A stretch of DNA of 64,000 bases from Thereva unica (Eukaryota; Arthropoda; Insecta; Diptera; Therevidae). Where the stretch lies: the NCBI GenBank assembly GCA_949987705.1, contig OX465281.1:257830542-257894541 (forward strand), read 5' to 3'. A program made the position numbers and the translations under genes. Shown one piece after another: positions 28,701-43,700 of this stretch (position 1 is the first letter of the stretch; each line of letters begins with the position of its first letter). The notes beneath the pieces were generated by a model. That model saw nothing but the letters and a program-made list of their open reading frames with translations. It was not told the DNA's origin and made no database searches.

Positions 28701-31700
28701 AGATTGTTCCACAATCGAGTAATTCAATTTATGAAGGATGAGTCTTATGATGTGTCAGGATGCGATGTGTCAGGAGGTAGCGAACTTACTCTTAGGTAGC
28801 GAACAGACTCTATGGTAAATTTCAGATCAGCAAGTGGCGCTATCAATGATTAGTTCACAAACTAAAGTCTGTACCTTAGATTGTGAGACGATTGATGCAG
28901 TTTCAATTGGGATTCATTAAGTGAGGTTATGTCCAAATTACCGCTTTGTCATGTCATTTTTTTTATGTGATAGACTAGAGGCTTAGAGGAAGCCCCCTTG
29001 TACTGTTCGACAATCTATTTTTCTCATATAGAATGTCGAACAGCAGCTCTAGCCGGAAGATAGAGAGTAGAAAGAAATAGAAGTAGGAAGGAGCTGCCAC
29101 AACCTTGCCGCGATATTTTATTCCAACCATTTCGCGACTCTGGCATCGGGGCATTTGAGAAACAACTCGCTGGAGTGTAATGCCTCCTGAAACTAGTTGA
29201 ATCTCATCAGCTAACCGATGACATGCGCTTGGTGGAGCGGGGAAGGACTAGCGAAGGCTATAACAAGAGGAATCAGGAATGTAAAGAGGGGAGAAGAAAG
29301 AAGGAAAGTTATGTGGGTGGGAAAGTGGAAAAGGTAAAGGACCGTGGGGCTGGCCGGGATTCGAACCCGGGACCTCTGCGATAGCAGTCAGGCGCCTTAC
29401 CCCTAGACTATCGAGGCCCCCGATGTACAGCTCGGGTATCTAAGGATTGGTGGTTGTTTAACTGGCTGTTGTTTATATTTAGAGCCACCCTGTGGACGTA
29501 GATAGATCGGCATAGATGGACTGAGATTTAGATTCGCCTGATTTTGTTCTTTGAAACCTCAGCAAACCCCGCGAGTCCGGATGAAAAACCCGCCCATTGA
29601 GTGGACCCAAAGACCAATAAAGGAATAAAGTGAAATTCTTCTGGAAATAAGTAACTAAAGATCACCAAAGTCCTCAAATGATGAAGTGACTACAGAAAAA
29701 CAGAGTTGGCGTTAACACTGCGGAAACACAAATCCCTGTTATTCACTTGGAAGAACAGGACAAGCCCCAGTCAGTTGATTTCGCCATAGTTTTTTTTACA
29801 ATTCTCTGATTAAGTATAATGATTCATTGATGAAAATCAATAGGGGAAATTGATTAAATTAAGTATGGCGGAAAGAAAAAGATACTATGTAGTTCCACTC
29901 AGCCAGTCCACAAGCAACAATAATTTCGCAATCGATGATAGAAGATAAGAATCCGGAAATAAAGACGTTCCGAAGAAGCATCAAATTCAAATTGGAAGTA
30001 TTCTTTACTGTTATCAGGACCTCGGCACAAAAAAAATGTCGTGGTAACAAAGGCGATGGTTAAAATAAAAAGACTACATATTGTATTCATACTGGTTTGA
30101 TAAGTTTTGTCTGCTATACTTTGAAGATTCCTCAATTGTGCGCCTAAGTGTATCCAGACACCTGATATTAATCTAAGTCGACATGTGATGAAATGTAAGT
30201 TTCACTTCGTTCGAAAATAGGAGATAATACCGAGACAAATGGGGAGCGGCTGCTTTGGAGTGTTATGACTTCTGAATCCTATGGACAGCTGTGATACCGA
30301 CTAGGCCGAGACGGTCATGCAGAAAGATAATAGAAGACTCGCCTGAAGTATGTCGGTTTATTCAGGGTAGGGTTAGATGCGCGATAGAAGCCTTTTGCTA
30401 ATATTATGAACGGGAACATACTTCATTTTTCTTTTACAGGAGCACACAGAATTTTTTTTTTTTTGTAAACTGTTTTTATTGTGCTGTTACAGACGAGTAG
30501 AGATAGAACAGAGCGAACGAAATGTTGTCGATCCGAAATACCTTATAACCTTGAATGGAGAAGCGATACCTTGAAAATATGTGCCTTTCTTTATTGATAC
30601 AATCAAATAACATAAGAACTAAAGATGCCTCCAGTAAAATCGATAAAATTCTCTATCTCTCCATTCTCACATTCCGAACGCAAGCGACTCGCATAATCAT
30701 ATCCAAATATTTCGTAACAATGTTATTTTAAGCAAACCGCGAAAAAAACACCTTCAAAGCCGTCAGTAAACAATCCCAAGACGAAACCTATCCTAACTTA
30801 GATAAAAAAAAAAGTATGGCCATAAAGAAAGATACCCAAAGGCGCGATCTCCATACATCCGCGGTCTCGAGCCTAATCCGAATTGTTGTGAGCCGGAGTC
30901 TAGAGCCGCCACATACGACCGCGCTGACAAATAAATTTTCTCAAATCTCAAAACTGGTTTCAAACGTTTTCAAGTTGTCGGATTTTGTTTTCAAGTTTCT
31001 GCAGCCTTCGATCTGGCGCGGCTGCTCAGTGCCCAAGTTGAGAGTGAATGGATGGATCTCAAGTGGGCGTCGAGCACAAATCCCCTCGAAACAAGAAGAC
31101 CTCAAAGAAATCTTCGAGGTTTTTATCTGCCTCCTTTCTTCTGGGTAATCTGAGGGCCCCACGACGACTCTCGGACCGCGCATGAAGAAGTTATCACTGT
31201 CAGGGCAGAGCAGACGTACTCCTTGTGGTCAGCAGAGGACGCACTGGGCAACCTCAAGCCAGGGGCACTTTGTCGGAAGGCGGCTATTCGGAAAATGACA
31301 AATGATCTTACTTTGCGCTGTTGCTGGTTGCTGTGATTCTGGTGACGGTCGCAGCCAACAGAATTTTGATTAATTTTGCGTAATTTCCTTATCAAAATCG
31401 GTTTCGAGTTGCGCGCTGAAAAGGAGCGATTTTATGGTAATTCCTTGGAGCCCGTGATGGCATTTGTACGTTTACAGCTTTGTCCTAGGGGATTGTGTCT
31501 TAATGCGAGTGGAGGTTGCTTAGAGGTTCTGCTTCTACCAGACAATTTCTATATTCTTGTAGCCAACTTGAAGTGACATGCCTGACGTGACGTTGGTGTG
31601 ACTCCCCAAACGAACTCATCGACGAGCACATAGGTGACAAGTAGGACAGACTGGTACGGTAGACGTACGCTGGGCCAAACTTTAAGCGTAGGTAACAGGA

Positions 31701-34700
31701 AAAGTCGCCAGGGCCATATCTGGTGAAACCGTACTTCCTTCCTCTCAAAATTTCCTTCAGTCGTTAGAATAGTCGGTATGAGCGATACAATTTTGTCAGC
31801 GCGGCTACGAAATAGCTACGGTGGCTCGATAGGTCGATTGTGGAACAAATGGTGTCGTCTCCGATAAGTTTGAACGCTTGTTTTGTTGTTTATCTAACCA
31901 CCAGCAAGGTGGTTTTCGAGACGGCGTCCCAAATGAGAGTTTTATTCTAGAAAAGGTCGAAAGTAGACTTTGTATATTACTCAGTACGGGACAATGACTG
32001 GAGGAGCGACTTGCACCTCTTAAGAATCCCCAAGCACTGGGAGAGCCGAACGATAGGTGCTGCAAGTTTTATTAGAAATGAGACAGCATTTTGTTTTGGA
32101 GGCATTCGACACGATTCACACTAATCGAGAATGAGTCCTATCGTCCTTGTTTGTTGAGTTGAACATCAGTTCGGGATCGTCAAGCCAAGATTTGCTTGCT
32201 TTGCGTTAACCCGGGAGGTTTAGAGGTCATTTTTAAGGATAAGAACTTTAGCAGGTGCTAAAATTGACACGTGGGTGACCCCGGCAGAAATTAGGTGAGA
32301 TTTGAATTTGGCGCCGCAGGAGTTTCTTAGTTTCGAATGTTCATGCATTACCGATTAAACCATCTGTTTGCCTGCCTTGTTAGAAGAGTGGATTAATAGA
32401 ATAAACCTAGCCTATTGGGAGTCAGTCCCCGGTCTTAGACAGGCTAAAGATCTTATAAGACCCTTTGCCTTAAGAGGCACTATTACTCTAAACAGAGCGG
32501 ATCTAAGGCTGCTGGTGGGATATCTCACTGGCCATGTAGGACTGCGGTACCACCTCCACAACGTAGGTCTGTCTCAAGAGACAGAATGCCGACTCTGCTT
32601 GGAAGGCGACGAGACTTCCAGACACATTCTTTGTGAATGTCCTGCTCTGATCTGGCTTAGAAGAAGAACGTTTATCAGAGAGTTCTTGAGCCCTGCCCAA
32701 GTCCGGTCTTCATCAATTAAAGACCTTCTTGCCTTCATTCGGAAGGCCGATAGTCTGTTCCGCTAGTGGGGTACGTACACAATAGGCCTAACTTGGCCGC
32801 AGTGTTCACCACATGGGTTGCCCCCTCACTCCTTATAATATAATATATCTGTTTGCCTGAACAAATGCGTTCCTACCTGTATGATCCCGCTGATACGCAT
32901 ATCGGCAGAGTTGACGTTTGTGCTTCAGAAACACAGATCCCAGTCAGCGGATTGGAACAAAATGAGTCAACTCCAACCCTAATTGGTTTTCCCCATAATA
33001 CTACCCAGTTCTTTTAGCTGGATGGGGTTGGGTTAGGAACTTTGTATGGTGAGTTAGCGCTGACTAGGCAGTGATCCAAAAGGTGAATCAACTGCGTCAG
33101 AATATCCCGTTGGATGAAATAGAAGACAGAGCCGGTTTAGACGGTGCGCTTCAGCCTCACGAAAGTTTGTGGATGAAGGGAGAAGTGAGGATGATGAGAG
33201 GTACCCCACTTCTCCCTTTATCCAACAAGCAAGTATACATTTTGAACATTGAAGAAATCGGGAGAGTGTCAAATGTCTTGTCCGTCTACGGAGTCAGGGA
33301 TCGATTACCGAAATTGTGTAAAGGCCACTAACCAGTGGTTTGTGCTCAGTATAGGCCACGAGATTGCACCCTTCAACGAAGAACCGATGGCTTTTGATCA
33401 CTGCATGGAATTTTGGGTTCAAATGCAGAGTTCTCTTAATGGCAGGAATGAAAAGCTAGAAGTTGCCACCGGTCACCGCTGAATTGTTCCAATATGCTTC
33501 CGATTGCATAATCAGAGACGTCAGTCGTTAAGCTGTATTTGGATGGCTCTTGCCATTCCGCTCGGACTATGAATTTTGTGGTGTCGGCGAACATGTTCTC
33601 GATGCAGGCCAAGATGAAGTTTAATTTATTAACTTCCGGCTGAAAGTGTGAATCAGTGATGTGCAAAAGGACGTTCAGACTTCCCGAATCAATCAGAAAA
33701 TCTAGCCGATTGTTGGTATTGCGGATGAATAAGTAGTATGAGCTACTAGTTAAATGCGTGCTCATACTGATCTCCTTGGGGTATTACTCGTGGTCATCGG
33801 CGGCTCTTTCATAGGTGCGAATGGTGCACTCACACCGGGCGCAATTGGGCGGGGCGCAATTTCAGAAATTAAGATTTTGCAAAACGAAATATAAAATTTT
33901 GAGGAATTAATTTTTATTACCACGATTTATTTTTCTAGTTTATTTTCTTCATAAAATATACTGTATGTCTGTTACCCAACTCATGTGGATTCCTCGAGCG
34001 CAAGAAGCTACCCAAAATTTACCCGAACAGTTGATAGGGCGTAAAAAACCAATCGCCAGCCCTGCTCCTGTTAATGACCCAACCTAACCCATCACGTGAT
34101 AATTGGGTATAACCATGTGCAAAATTTGCGGTTTAAGATTAAATGAGTGGCACTCCACTAAAGACAAAGTTCACATGAAGTTCTCGAATGTTACAAAAGT
34201 CAACACAAAAATATTTGAAACGGGACCTCGGTTTCACGGATTCAATCCCTACATTTTTCTCGGCAACGACGCAACAATCAGAGTCAATAAAATTTGTCCT
34301 CGTCAGAGTGTTATACGCCTCTTGAGGCGCTGCACGAATCTGTATAGGGCGCAAAGGATACTTACGTGAGTTGTTCGTCAATCCCATGTGCGTCCGTTAA
34401 GATCTGCCAATGACCTTCGTTTAGAACACGAACGTGCAACACTTGGAAATGCCTTTTTTTGTATTTTAATTTTTTTTTTCACTTCTTTGATTTAATGTTT
34501 TTTTTTAAATTTTTCCACATTAGAAATAGTGCTCAGAAATTTTCCAAAAAACACTGATACCGACTGACCCAAATGACTGTCAAGCAACAACTAAGTGTGT
34601 CCAAAATGCTTGGGGTCACAGGCATGCTTTAAAGCACATAACATTGTGGTGCTACAACAATGCCATCTTCGTATTGAGACTCAAAACTTTTGAACCTACT

Positions 34701-37700
34701 CCCAAATCGCATTTAAATATTTACTTTTTATTTTTTAATTAAAAACCGCCCTTGAATATACCCAAATTTGCATGGTTTTAATTATTCAGGCTCAACTGAA
34801 ATTTATTGATTTTTCGCATTGCCCATAAATAGCTGCAACCCGGAGATAAATCCCGGTGGAGGCATGTGGTGAATTTATGCTCAAGGTCAGTGTACGACCA
34901 CCAACAAATATTTTTTTCAATAAATACAATGATGCACTAGAATCACTTTCTCCACAAAACAGCAGAGAAAAATCGATAGCGGCCAAATGGGAAAAAAGCG
35001 ACTTGACTGTCATCAGTCCACGGCCGAGATGCCGGAGTTTTTGTAGATCTTCCAGAGATATTCTGAGGCGACTTGACGATCCATCAGCGACAATTCCCCG
35101 CGTTTAAGTGGCAATAAATGCAAATCACACTCGAGGAAGAAATAGAATAAAAAAGTCATAAATATTCACCAGTCGGACGACGACGCACCGGGAGTGAGGC
35201 TGTCCGTCGCTGGCTTATTCACCTCTCCAATCAGTGACCCAGAGCTGGCGTAGTCCACCACATTTCACAGAACCGATACCTGGCCATTCAAATCTGGGAT
35301 GCGGGCCAGCATAAAGCGTCAATAGTGCAACAAATAGAGCGAGAGAAAAATATGAGTTTAAAGCTCCCCCGTGCAGGGCACACGTAGTCAACAACAACCC
35401 CTTATTGACGTCACCCAAATGGCCTGGATAGAGGAGCATAGAAAAGTCGTGTATGCTGCGGCTTGTTCGGGTACATAACGGGGAACTAAACGACATCTCA
35501 ATGACCGCCATAAAGAGGGCTGATGGCAACATAAATCCCAATCGTGGGGATCATCCGGTTTATTTCAGCATAAACGTGTCCGCGATTTAATGAGGAGAAA
35601 TGAGGAGCCACCCTCGAGAAGGGGTTGCTGGAGCGTCTAAGCAAGAAGTACTCGAAAAATAATGTCGACACGGGCGGAGGCGGGGTGGACGCCAAACGAG
35701 GACGTTTAATTTTCGGAAGTGCTATCAAAAATTTAAATTGCCCCAACAAGGAGTCGGGAGGCCTCGTTAGGGAACAGGACTTGAGTGAAAATAACAGAGA
35801 GCGGAAATTGTACTTACTTGATGTTCGGCTTCGCGGTGTTGATCATCATCTCGCAGCGCGGACAGTACTGCTCTGTGCGGAGGTGCTTCATTATGCAGCT
35901 GTGGCAGACTGGAAAGAAATAAAAAAAATTATTCTCAATGAACATCACCAAGGACCTGTAAAGAGCATCGACACATCTATTTAAACTTTTACCATAAAAA
36001 AAACACGAAACTCGCAAATAACTATTGGTAAAAAGTGGAAGTACTGTAACAACCCCAATAATAATCACCCGCTGAATAAGGAACGACGAGGGAATCATCA
36101 GGACATTATGAGTGAAAAGCCTTTTGACTCCTTAATACCACCCTTAAACCGATTCACATGCACACAAATCAGCGGCAAATATTCCTCATACAAGGAAGAG
36201 CAAAAAATTCCTTCATTTTCCTTAATTATGTCCTCCGTCGCCGAAAGGGAACTTCCAGCAGTTTTCCATGGTTTGTGGATAGCAACGTTTTTCTGAGGGC
36301 AGTGCTGGACAAATTCCGCATTAAGCTCTGGGTAATTGGCAATAGGTTCCCGGCGATTTCTTGTGCTCCTTTGATCTTTGAATGACAACAGCGCAAACAG
36401 GATGCCGACATCCTCTGCACACATGTTTTCGGCATTTAGTTGCAAAATGAGATTTTTCGAACTGCAGTTGTGATAGAAGACATTCGACTCCCAAAAGGGA
36501 TGGTGCAAGCTGTGAATGTGGACTTTTTAGTTGATGTTATATTACAGAAGGTCTTGAGGCATTCGTTTAATATTTAGGCCAGTTTACATGGAACTTGAGC
36601 AAATTCCTAAAAGATGAATTTATTATGATGTCCTAACGAAGTCCTGAAAAGTAAATATCTAAAGTTTTAGCCGGATTCGACTTTTTATTGGGCTGCCACC
36701 CTGGTAAATACGCTCCCGCTACAGGCATAAAATTCTAAAAGATGCGTCCAAGAGGTATGCACGCCTCTGTTACAGATATGAACGTATTCGTAACCGACCA
36801 CTCCAAACGTAAGTTCTGTTTCACCAGGCGGTCCCCCAATTCAGCACAAAACACCTCCAGTGCTGCTTGACCTACGTAATCGAACGAAAACCCATCTACT
36901 GAGTATGCTAATGGCTCCATTTATGGTCATAAAGGTAATTGCCCGTTTTCTTCGTCCTGTACGTCGTTAAGACTATTCCCTGAGTATTAGCGGGCTGCAT
37001 TTCGATAAGTAAAATTTTTACTCAGATGTACCGTGCCTGTTTTGGGCGCCATGCACGCGATTTGATGCTGTGCGTGCTTGTTGCTGACTGAAAATGGTGG
37101 AGTCCTATTTTTACTCGGGAGGAGTTCTGTGCTACTTATAAATTTGGTGGACACGTACTTTGTTCGTTAGACCATTTTTATCACGATCAATGCCTATCGA
37201 GCGCTCCTACAGTTAGAGCTCGAGTGCTCACATAAAAATAAAAGAACTAGACTACTCCTCTTCCAAAATACACGAAACTAGCTTAACCATCTACATATGT
37301 GTAAATGGTTAGAGGCAGGAGATGCGTCAATGGCCCCGTTCTCGCTTCCAATAACATCGGTGCCCTGAAGTCAATATAAGTACATGAAGAATGGAAACGA
37401 TCATGCCCGTTCGTAATTTATCAGTCGAGAACGTTCCACTAATCCGCCCCTCGAAAAACAAAAAAGCTTGCGACCCCCCCACTATAATATTGCTTGAAAA
37501 ATAAATATCATTGCCTAGATCGTCATTTCAATATGAAAAGAAATGATGTTTTTCGTGCTGGGTAGGACACGATCCTAAAATGAGTTTCTAAGAGGTACCT
37601 CATGTTTCTTTTGAGCCAGTACAATGTCAGGACATTATCTTTGAATCGGAACATTTTTCAAAGTTTGAAGCCTCTGTACTATTTACTATGGTGTAAGGGA

Positions 37701-40700
37701 CAAATGTACGGCCTCGTGTAAGTCCGGCTTAACTCTAACTGTTTTAGCTGGAACATTCGAACGATTTTATGCACTGTTAGTCTTGTTTAGACGACATAGA
37801 AGTACCTATCGGCAAGCGAGATCGAATTCATAGTTAACCACGGGGTTTTTGAACGACTAGATGGTCGAATTGCGTGGACTGGTCCTGCTACCATGGAACA
37901 CTATTGGTTGAACGATATGAGGCCGGTTTCCTTCTAATGCTAATGCTTCTCGTGTTGACTAGAGGAGTGAAGGTAGAACAACCGTTAAGAAATGCATCGT
38001 GCGCTCTTTTGAGATGACTCCAGGCAGGAGGATGAAAAGAGAGGCGCAGAAAGTGCTATAAGTACTACAAAACTGGAGAGCACCGATTATCGATCGCGAA
38101 CAAGTCAAACTCCATTGACGGTTAAAACCAGCCTTTACTTGTCACCATAACGACGAATTCGGGCCAAAACGATCGGTAATTTTCGATAAAAACTATGCTG
38201 GAAGGAGAAATACCTGTGGACTGCGTATAACTTAATATCGGAGTCACGCAAACCAAGAAACAACATCAACAAAGCTCTGGGCGCATTCTGCACGATCTAC
38301 GATCAGTGATCGTATGGTGAATTAGGACTCGCCTTCCTTTAGCTACGATCACTTTTAGACAAGTCTCTAGTGCACTAGATAGTGCACTTAGTAGACACGG
38401 GACTATATACTGGGCACGAAACTAGTCAACATTTTCACATAAGCCCTGCTCGAGTAAAGAACCAGATACCCCTCAAGCTTACTAAATCCGTTCGTACTTA
38501 GGCTCGACCGATCTTCTCACACGATCCCAGTTCAGATCTTGGATAAATAATTATTGTGTACGATGCCCAAAACCACAGGTCGAAGTACACAAAGAACACT
38601 GGCTCACGCTTTCATATTTCGAGTTACTCTTTTTAATTAGGTTTGAAAGGCGGTAAATTTTACCATATAAATAATCTATAGTGAATCCAGTAAGCCATTC
38701 AATCTCGGAAAAAATCGCATAGAGCTGAAAACTGAAGTCTCCAACGGCCAGGCGGGCGCTGAAGATTATATACAGGTTGAAAGCTTAAAAGGGGTCATGT
38801 GCAAGCCACGTATGTGTGCATATTCGTATTTGATTTTTTTTCGAAATTACGGGTTTTTACGAACCTTAATTCAAAGACAAATAGCTTTCGTAGCTTAAGG
38901 ATTAAGCCGCGCCCGACTACCATCCCAGAGGTCCGTGGTTCGAATCCAGTCTGCGGCTCGGTTCTTTTGGAGTAACTACTTATCTTAAAAAAAATCAATA
39001 CTTTTCGAGAAAATCGTGAAATATCCGAGTTTACTTTCCCTTCAAACCCTCGTTTCAGCTGGGCAGACTCCACTTAACCAATTCCGGTTCCGGTTAACTA
39101 CTTAGGTTCGCACGGAGCATTTGCAGGTTCCACATTGTTCTGCTCGCAATTTTTTCAAGTGGATCGTCTTCACATAAAGTTCGAAACCATTTCCAAATGT
39201 TACCGCAGTTTTTGCAACTCAACCCGCTAAAATGTAAATAAATATCGCACAAATTCCCTCACCAACTCCGCCAATCACTGGAGCTTGCTGCTTCTTTAAG
39301 CGGATTATATTGCATGTGATTAATACCCTACCTACCCCAAGCACGGCCTACCCACTCACTCGGCTCGGCTACCCTCCCGAGTCCGCTGCTCCTGGAGCAC
39401 TGTTTGTGCAGCAGGGGGTTTCAGCAACGAACGCCACATTTCTGTCCTTGTGACGTTCGGGTTTGGTCGCTGCTTGTTGATTGTAAAGAGAGCAAAATGC
39501 ACACAACCGCACGATAGACGCATGTTCCCTCTGGAAGGCGAGGGGCACGGGTGCATCTGGCAGATACAGATGCCTGCAGAATGTGCAGAGATTACAAATG
39601 GATCAGGGATGCTGGTGCTGGCGCAAACGGGAATATCCTGAATAGGCCTCTCGGTGTTTGCGGTTACTTCAAGCGACTGCAGACTACACCGGAGAGCTGC
39701 ATGAAGATGGGGCCCCGTTCCAGCGGCCCAGTTGCAAGCCCATGTCTGCTGCCTACTCCTCCCCAGCGGGAAATTAGGTAATGCTTCCGGTGGAAAGGTA
39801 TAGGGTAAGCCTTCCTTGAAAGTAATCTGTAATGCAAAAGTAAGCAGTAGGCAACGTCTGCTTCTTAAGGAAGGCAAGGGTAAGCTGAAAGTAAGCAATT
39901 GCCCTCTGCCTTACCTTACCAGTAATGTAGAGGTAAGCAAAGCTAGTGCATATTTTTGCCTTACCAGTAATGCAGTGGTAAGATAAAGCTGGCTTATACC
40001 TTACCTCCCTAGGACATCAATGTAAAAAAAGAAATGAAGTGGGTTTCCTAAAGTAATGCTTCCACGGATTACCAGGAGTACTTACAGAACGCAAGTTGAA
40101 GCCTTATTTTTCCCGCTGGGTCTTGTCTTCTGACAAATGCACCCAGCACTGGATGACTGTGTATTTGGAGAGGGCCTAGTGGGTTACTAAATAGAAGACT
40201 TCCATGAATTTCATTAACAGAGGAAACACTGGAAACATGTGTAAATTGGCTTCTCAATTGGTGCTTCATCGGGATCGAGCGAGGCAGCGGGGCTTGCGGT
40301 TTTGGGATGCAAATTTGCGTTCTGTTATTTACAACTAACTGTTTCTTGGGGGTTAACTGGAGGACGAAATTCGCTGGAGTAGTTGTCGAAAATATTCAAC
40401 AATCAGGTGAGTGGGTGGTGGTGGAACAAGTGGCAAAGGAGTTTAAAAAGAGCAAATTGGATTGCGAAGTGCGGCAACAAAAGATTCTTTATGTAGTTCT
40501 GAGTCCTCACACAGCATTGTGCCGTATCGATTGGGTACCACATACAGCCATTCAACATAGCTGAAGATCCCCAGTTTAAGGTCATCGTCTAGGGCCATCA
40601 TTAAAAAGCAAAAAAATCCCCAAGGACTGGTTTTTAATGTAAGAATTTCTCTCACATCGACACCCAACATCATGAAATTTCAGGACGCCTTGCAAGGATG

Positions 40701-43700
40701 TTTTTAGCCGCTGCGTGTGCTTTTGAAGTGTCGTTTTCTAGGGTACTCGTTATTGACACAAGGAATAAACCCACAGGGGGAGCTGCAACAAAAAGAACAT
40801 TCGCTCTGGCCGTCCTTTGCAGGCATGTAAGACTTATGGTTATTGTGCCGCTCGAATTAGGTACAGGCGCAAGAAATGGCCAATAAAGCCGGCTTAAAGC
40901 CTTATCAAATATTCAAAACTGTGTGAATTCTTAACAAGGACCAACACTCCCGCCAGCCATTCCGAGCACCGCCGTGTCACATGTTGCCAGAAATTTCCTT
41001 TTAAGTCTGCAAAAACATTTCACACTGCCGCCACAACAAAGCGAAAGTCCCGACACCACATCGCATTAGTGCAAAGTCCTTCGACCGATTCCAAGGAGTC
41101 GAAAACTTTTTACCAAACTTCTTCATCCTGAAATTGCCGAACGGAGTCGCCAGGCCCGGCTACAGGGCCCAGAGCGACTCTGGTCTTTGAACGCACTCGC
41201 CGGAATCACAGAAGAAGAGTGCGGCACTAGAGATAAGATCTCTCGCATTAAAGCCTCGCCGAGGACGTCTCGCTCCTCGCTTAAAGTTTAAAAGAAGCGG
41301 AAGACGAACAGTCGCCGGAGGTTTCGGGGCTGTCTGGGGCAAACAGGGCGCATTCGTCTCATGTTAAATCCGTTTTGAAATAAAGGATCCAGGACTCATT
41401 CGCCTAATGAATAGGAAACCACTGGAAGATAAACTCGAATGTCCCGCGCGTTATTAATTCTCCGCCAGCCCACTTCATTATTATTAGGTGAGACGCTGGG
41501 GTCCAAGGAGGAAGAATAAGGGCTGCCATCCCTCGTCGTTGTCGTGCTTGTGCTGCTGTGTTGTGCCGTGTGCTCGTCCCCCCCGTCGCCTGCCCGACAA
41601 GCAGGCAACTACATCCATCTCCCCACCTTGCGATGGCCCAATAAACTCAAAGGAAGTAAAACCCCTCAAGTTAAGGGATGCGGGCGGGGCGGGCAGGGTT
41701 GCCACAGATTTTGTACAAATTTAAAGCTGAGCGCAGATACACCCTTCAGGCACAATCGCCCTATTTCAAGCCTATTCGGGCCAAAAACGCTACTTTAATG
41801 TCATCTCCCCTCTTCACCATGGAGTCCTCGTTTCTGTATTTACATGGGGAACTGTGTTGCGAGGGCGGGGGCGGGGGTGTGTGCGGTTTGCTGTTATTTT
41901 GCGAGCATATTTTATTAGCATCGAATAAAATTCTTTCGTTCTTCGGGATTTGTACTTTTTTAAGTTTTTAACTTTTTTAAGCCCCGCAAGTTGCAAAATT
42001 AATTGAAAAAAAATACGGGGGAGCCGGGAACGCCATTATTTTTAGGTCTGGGGATGCCATATGCCGTATTAAAATTGTGCGAGACAAGCAAGTTTCGCCG
42101 TAAACAATTTCACAATCGCGCTTGATTACCATGCCTTATCACGAGTCTACGATGCCCAAACTCCGCTTTTGCTAGTTGCTAATTTTATACAAGGAAGAAA
42201 AAGGTGATTCAAACACGGAAAACGTAGAGGGTGCAATGTCAAATGTTATTAAAGGAGAGCTTTCTACTTTGTCATTGCTTGCGGCATATTTTTTTGATAA
42301 CATAGAAAAACATGCTTCTGCCTCAGGCTATTACTTTAATCATCATCACGAAGTAAGGCACCATCCCTACTCCAACCATCGAAAATAGCCTTGTATATTG
42401 AAGGTGTATAGTAACGACGCGACGTCATGTTCTTCTTTTTTCTATACAGAAGTCGTAATATTAATCCCCTTCAGCCTTCGATGCTATTTACGAACGGAGT
42501 TTCGCATTTTTAAGCTCTTCTAGGTCATTGACTGGGACTTGTGTTTCCGTAGTTCGAATACGAACTCTGCCGATCTGTGTCACCAAAATCAAACGAGCTC
42601 ACTTTAGAAATTGTTGAAGGCTACGCCGAATAAATGGTACAATAGGAAATGTATTAGCTAATGCTAAAGGAAAGCTGGAGAAGATGTCTTCTATTTTGTA
42701 CAAAGTCGTGGAGGCAGGTGATGAAATTATGTGCGTCTAGTCGGTAAAGACCAAACAAAAGGATAATGTGATTTAGTTGGCCAAGGTTCAAAAGCTGGTC
42801 TGTCTGTCTCGCGGTAGATTTTTTTACGAGGGAGTAATGAGGAACTTAAGACCGCTGGTAGTTTGCACTCGAACTGTAGTGTCACGCTTCCCACTGACTA
42901 AAATCACTCTTTCGTACGACATTTGAGTCGAGGTTGATACCAACAATGAAGGAGTCATTACTTCTGCCTAGCGTCATCAAGCCGACAATAAAATGGGGCC
43001 TTCGAAGGTGATCACCAGAAGCGGAACCGTGGGGTTTATTGATCAGCCACTTATCGGATCTGTTTTCATTGCAGATAAGGTAACTTGCCTTTAGGTGTAT
43101 CGGACCGACTTAAGCCATTGCGTTATGGGGTTACACTTAGGGTGACACCAGCGGATAGGTGAAGCAAAATGTAGTATATTTAAATATCTAAGTACCCACG
43201 TATTGTAACTATCTCGAACTGGTGGAAGTGCCATCATAAAATCCTCGAGGTGGCTACTGAGAGCTGCCCTGAAGGGATGTGTTAATATAATCGGCCTTCC
43301 AAGTTAAGATGTAAAGTTATCGTGTCGAGGGCTACATCGCAGCGGGTTTTGCACTGTCGTTCAACGATTTCCTCTGGGCACCAGGCGCAACCAGCTGTAT
43401 AGTGCCTTATTCTGATATGGAGGCTCTGTCAGAATACACCTTCGCGTTCCTACCATACTAAATATTGTCCCATCTATAAAAAAAACCGTGCAGCGACGTC
43501 ACTTCTACCACCTGACTCATCTCTTAACCTCGAGTAAAAATAAGACTCGCTCGTTCTTAGTCGGAAACACAGGCACGCACAACGTCAGAACTCGGCCCTC
43601 GAAAGAGGCACAGTACGCCTATTGCCCTAACTCATTAGAATGCCATGGCCACGTCGTCGGCCACTTGGGTATGGCTACCTCAGGCAAATGAGGGTCGCCA

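Larger units (their letters stand above)
11008..35817 (-). other. Psc intron 2 (24.8 kb), transposon-rich
   Basis: Donor at 35817, acceptor at 11008. No second host gene recognised. Between the elements listed separately, 11008-11720, 13500-16290, 18320-21180, 21480-24400, 25430-27920, 29430-32360 and 33770-35810 contain nothing I can identify. Several of these (about 14.0-15.4, 19.3-20.6, 22.5-23.8 and 35.0-35.7 kb) are more GC-balanced and look non-repetitive, so they are the places where regulatory DNA is most plausible. That is inference only. Confidence 0.85.

Noticed and set aside
29346..29422. Functional tRNA gene on the minus strand
   Set aside because: A and B boxes and T arm are good, but acceptor and anticodon stems do not pair and a SINE body follows, so I call it a SINE head.
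39356..39898. 180-codon minus-strand open frame
   Set aside because: No recognisable domain, composition typical of chance frames in GC-richer intron, overlapping frames on the other strand.
42780..43470. Possible LINE RT fragment
   Set aside because: A KYL..-like run around 43180 is suggestive, but no catalytic box or second motif can be read, so not listed.
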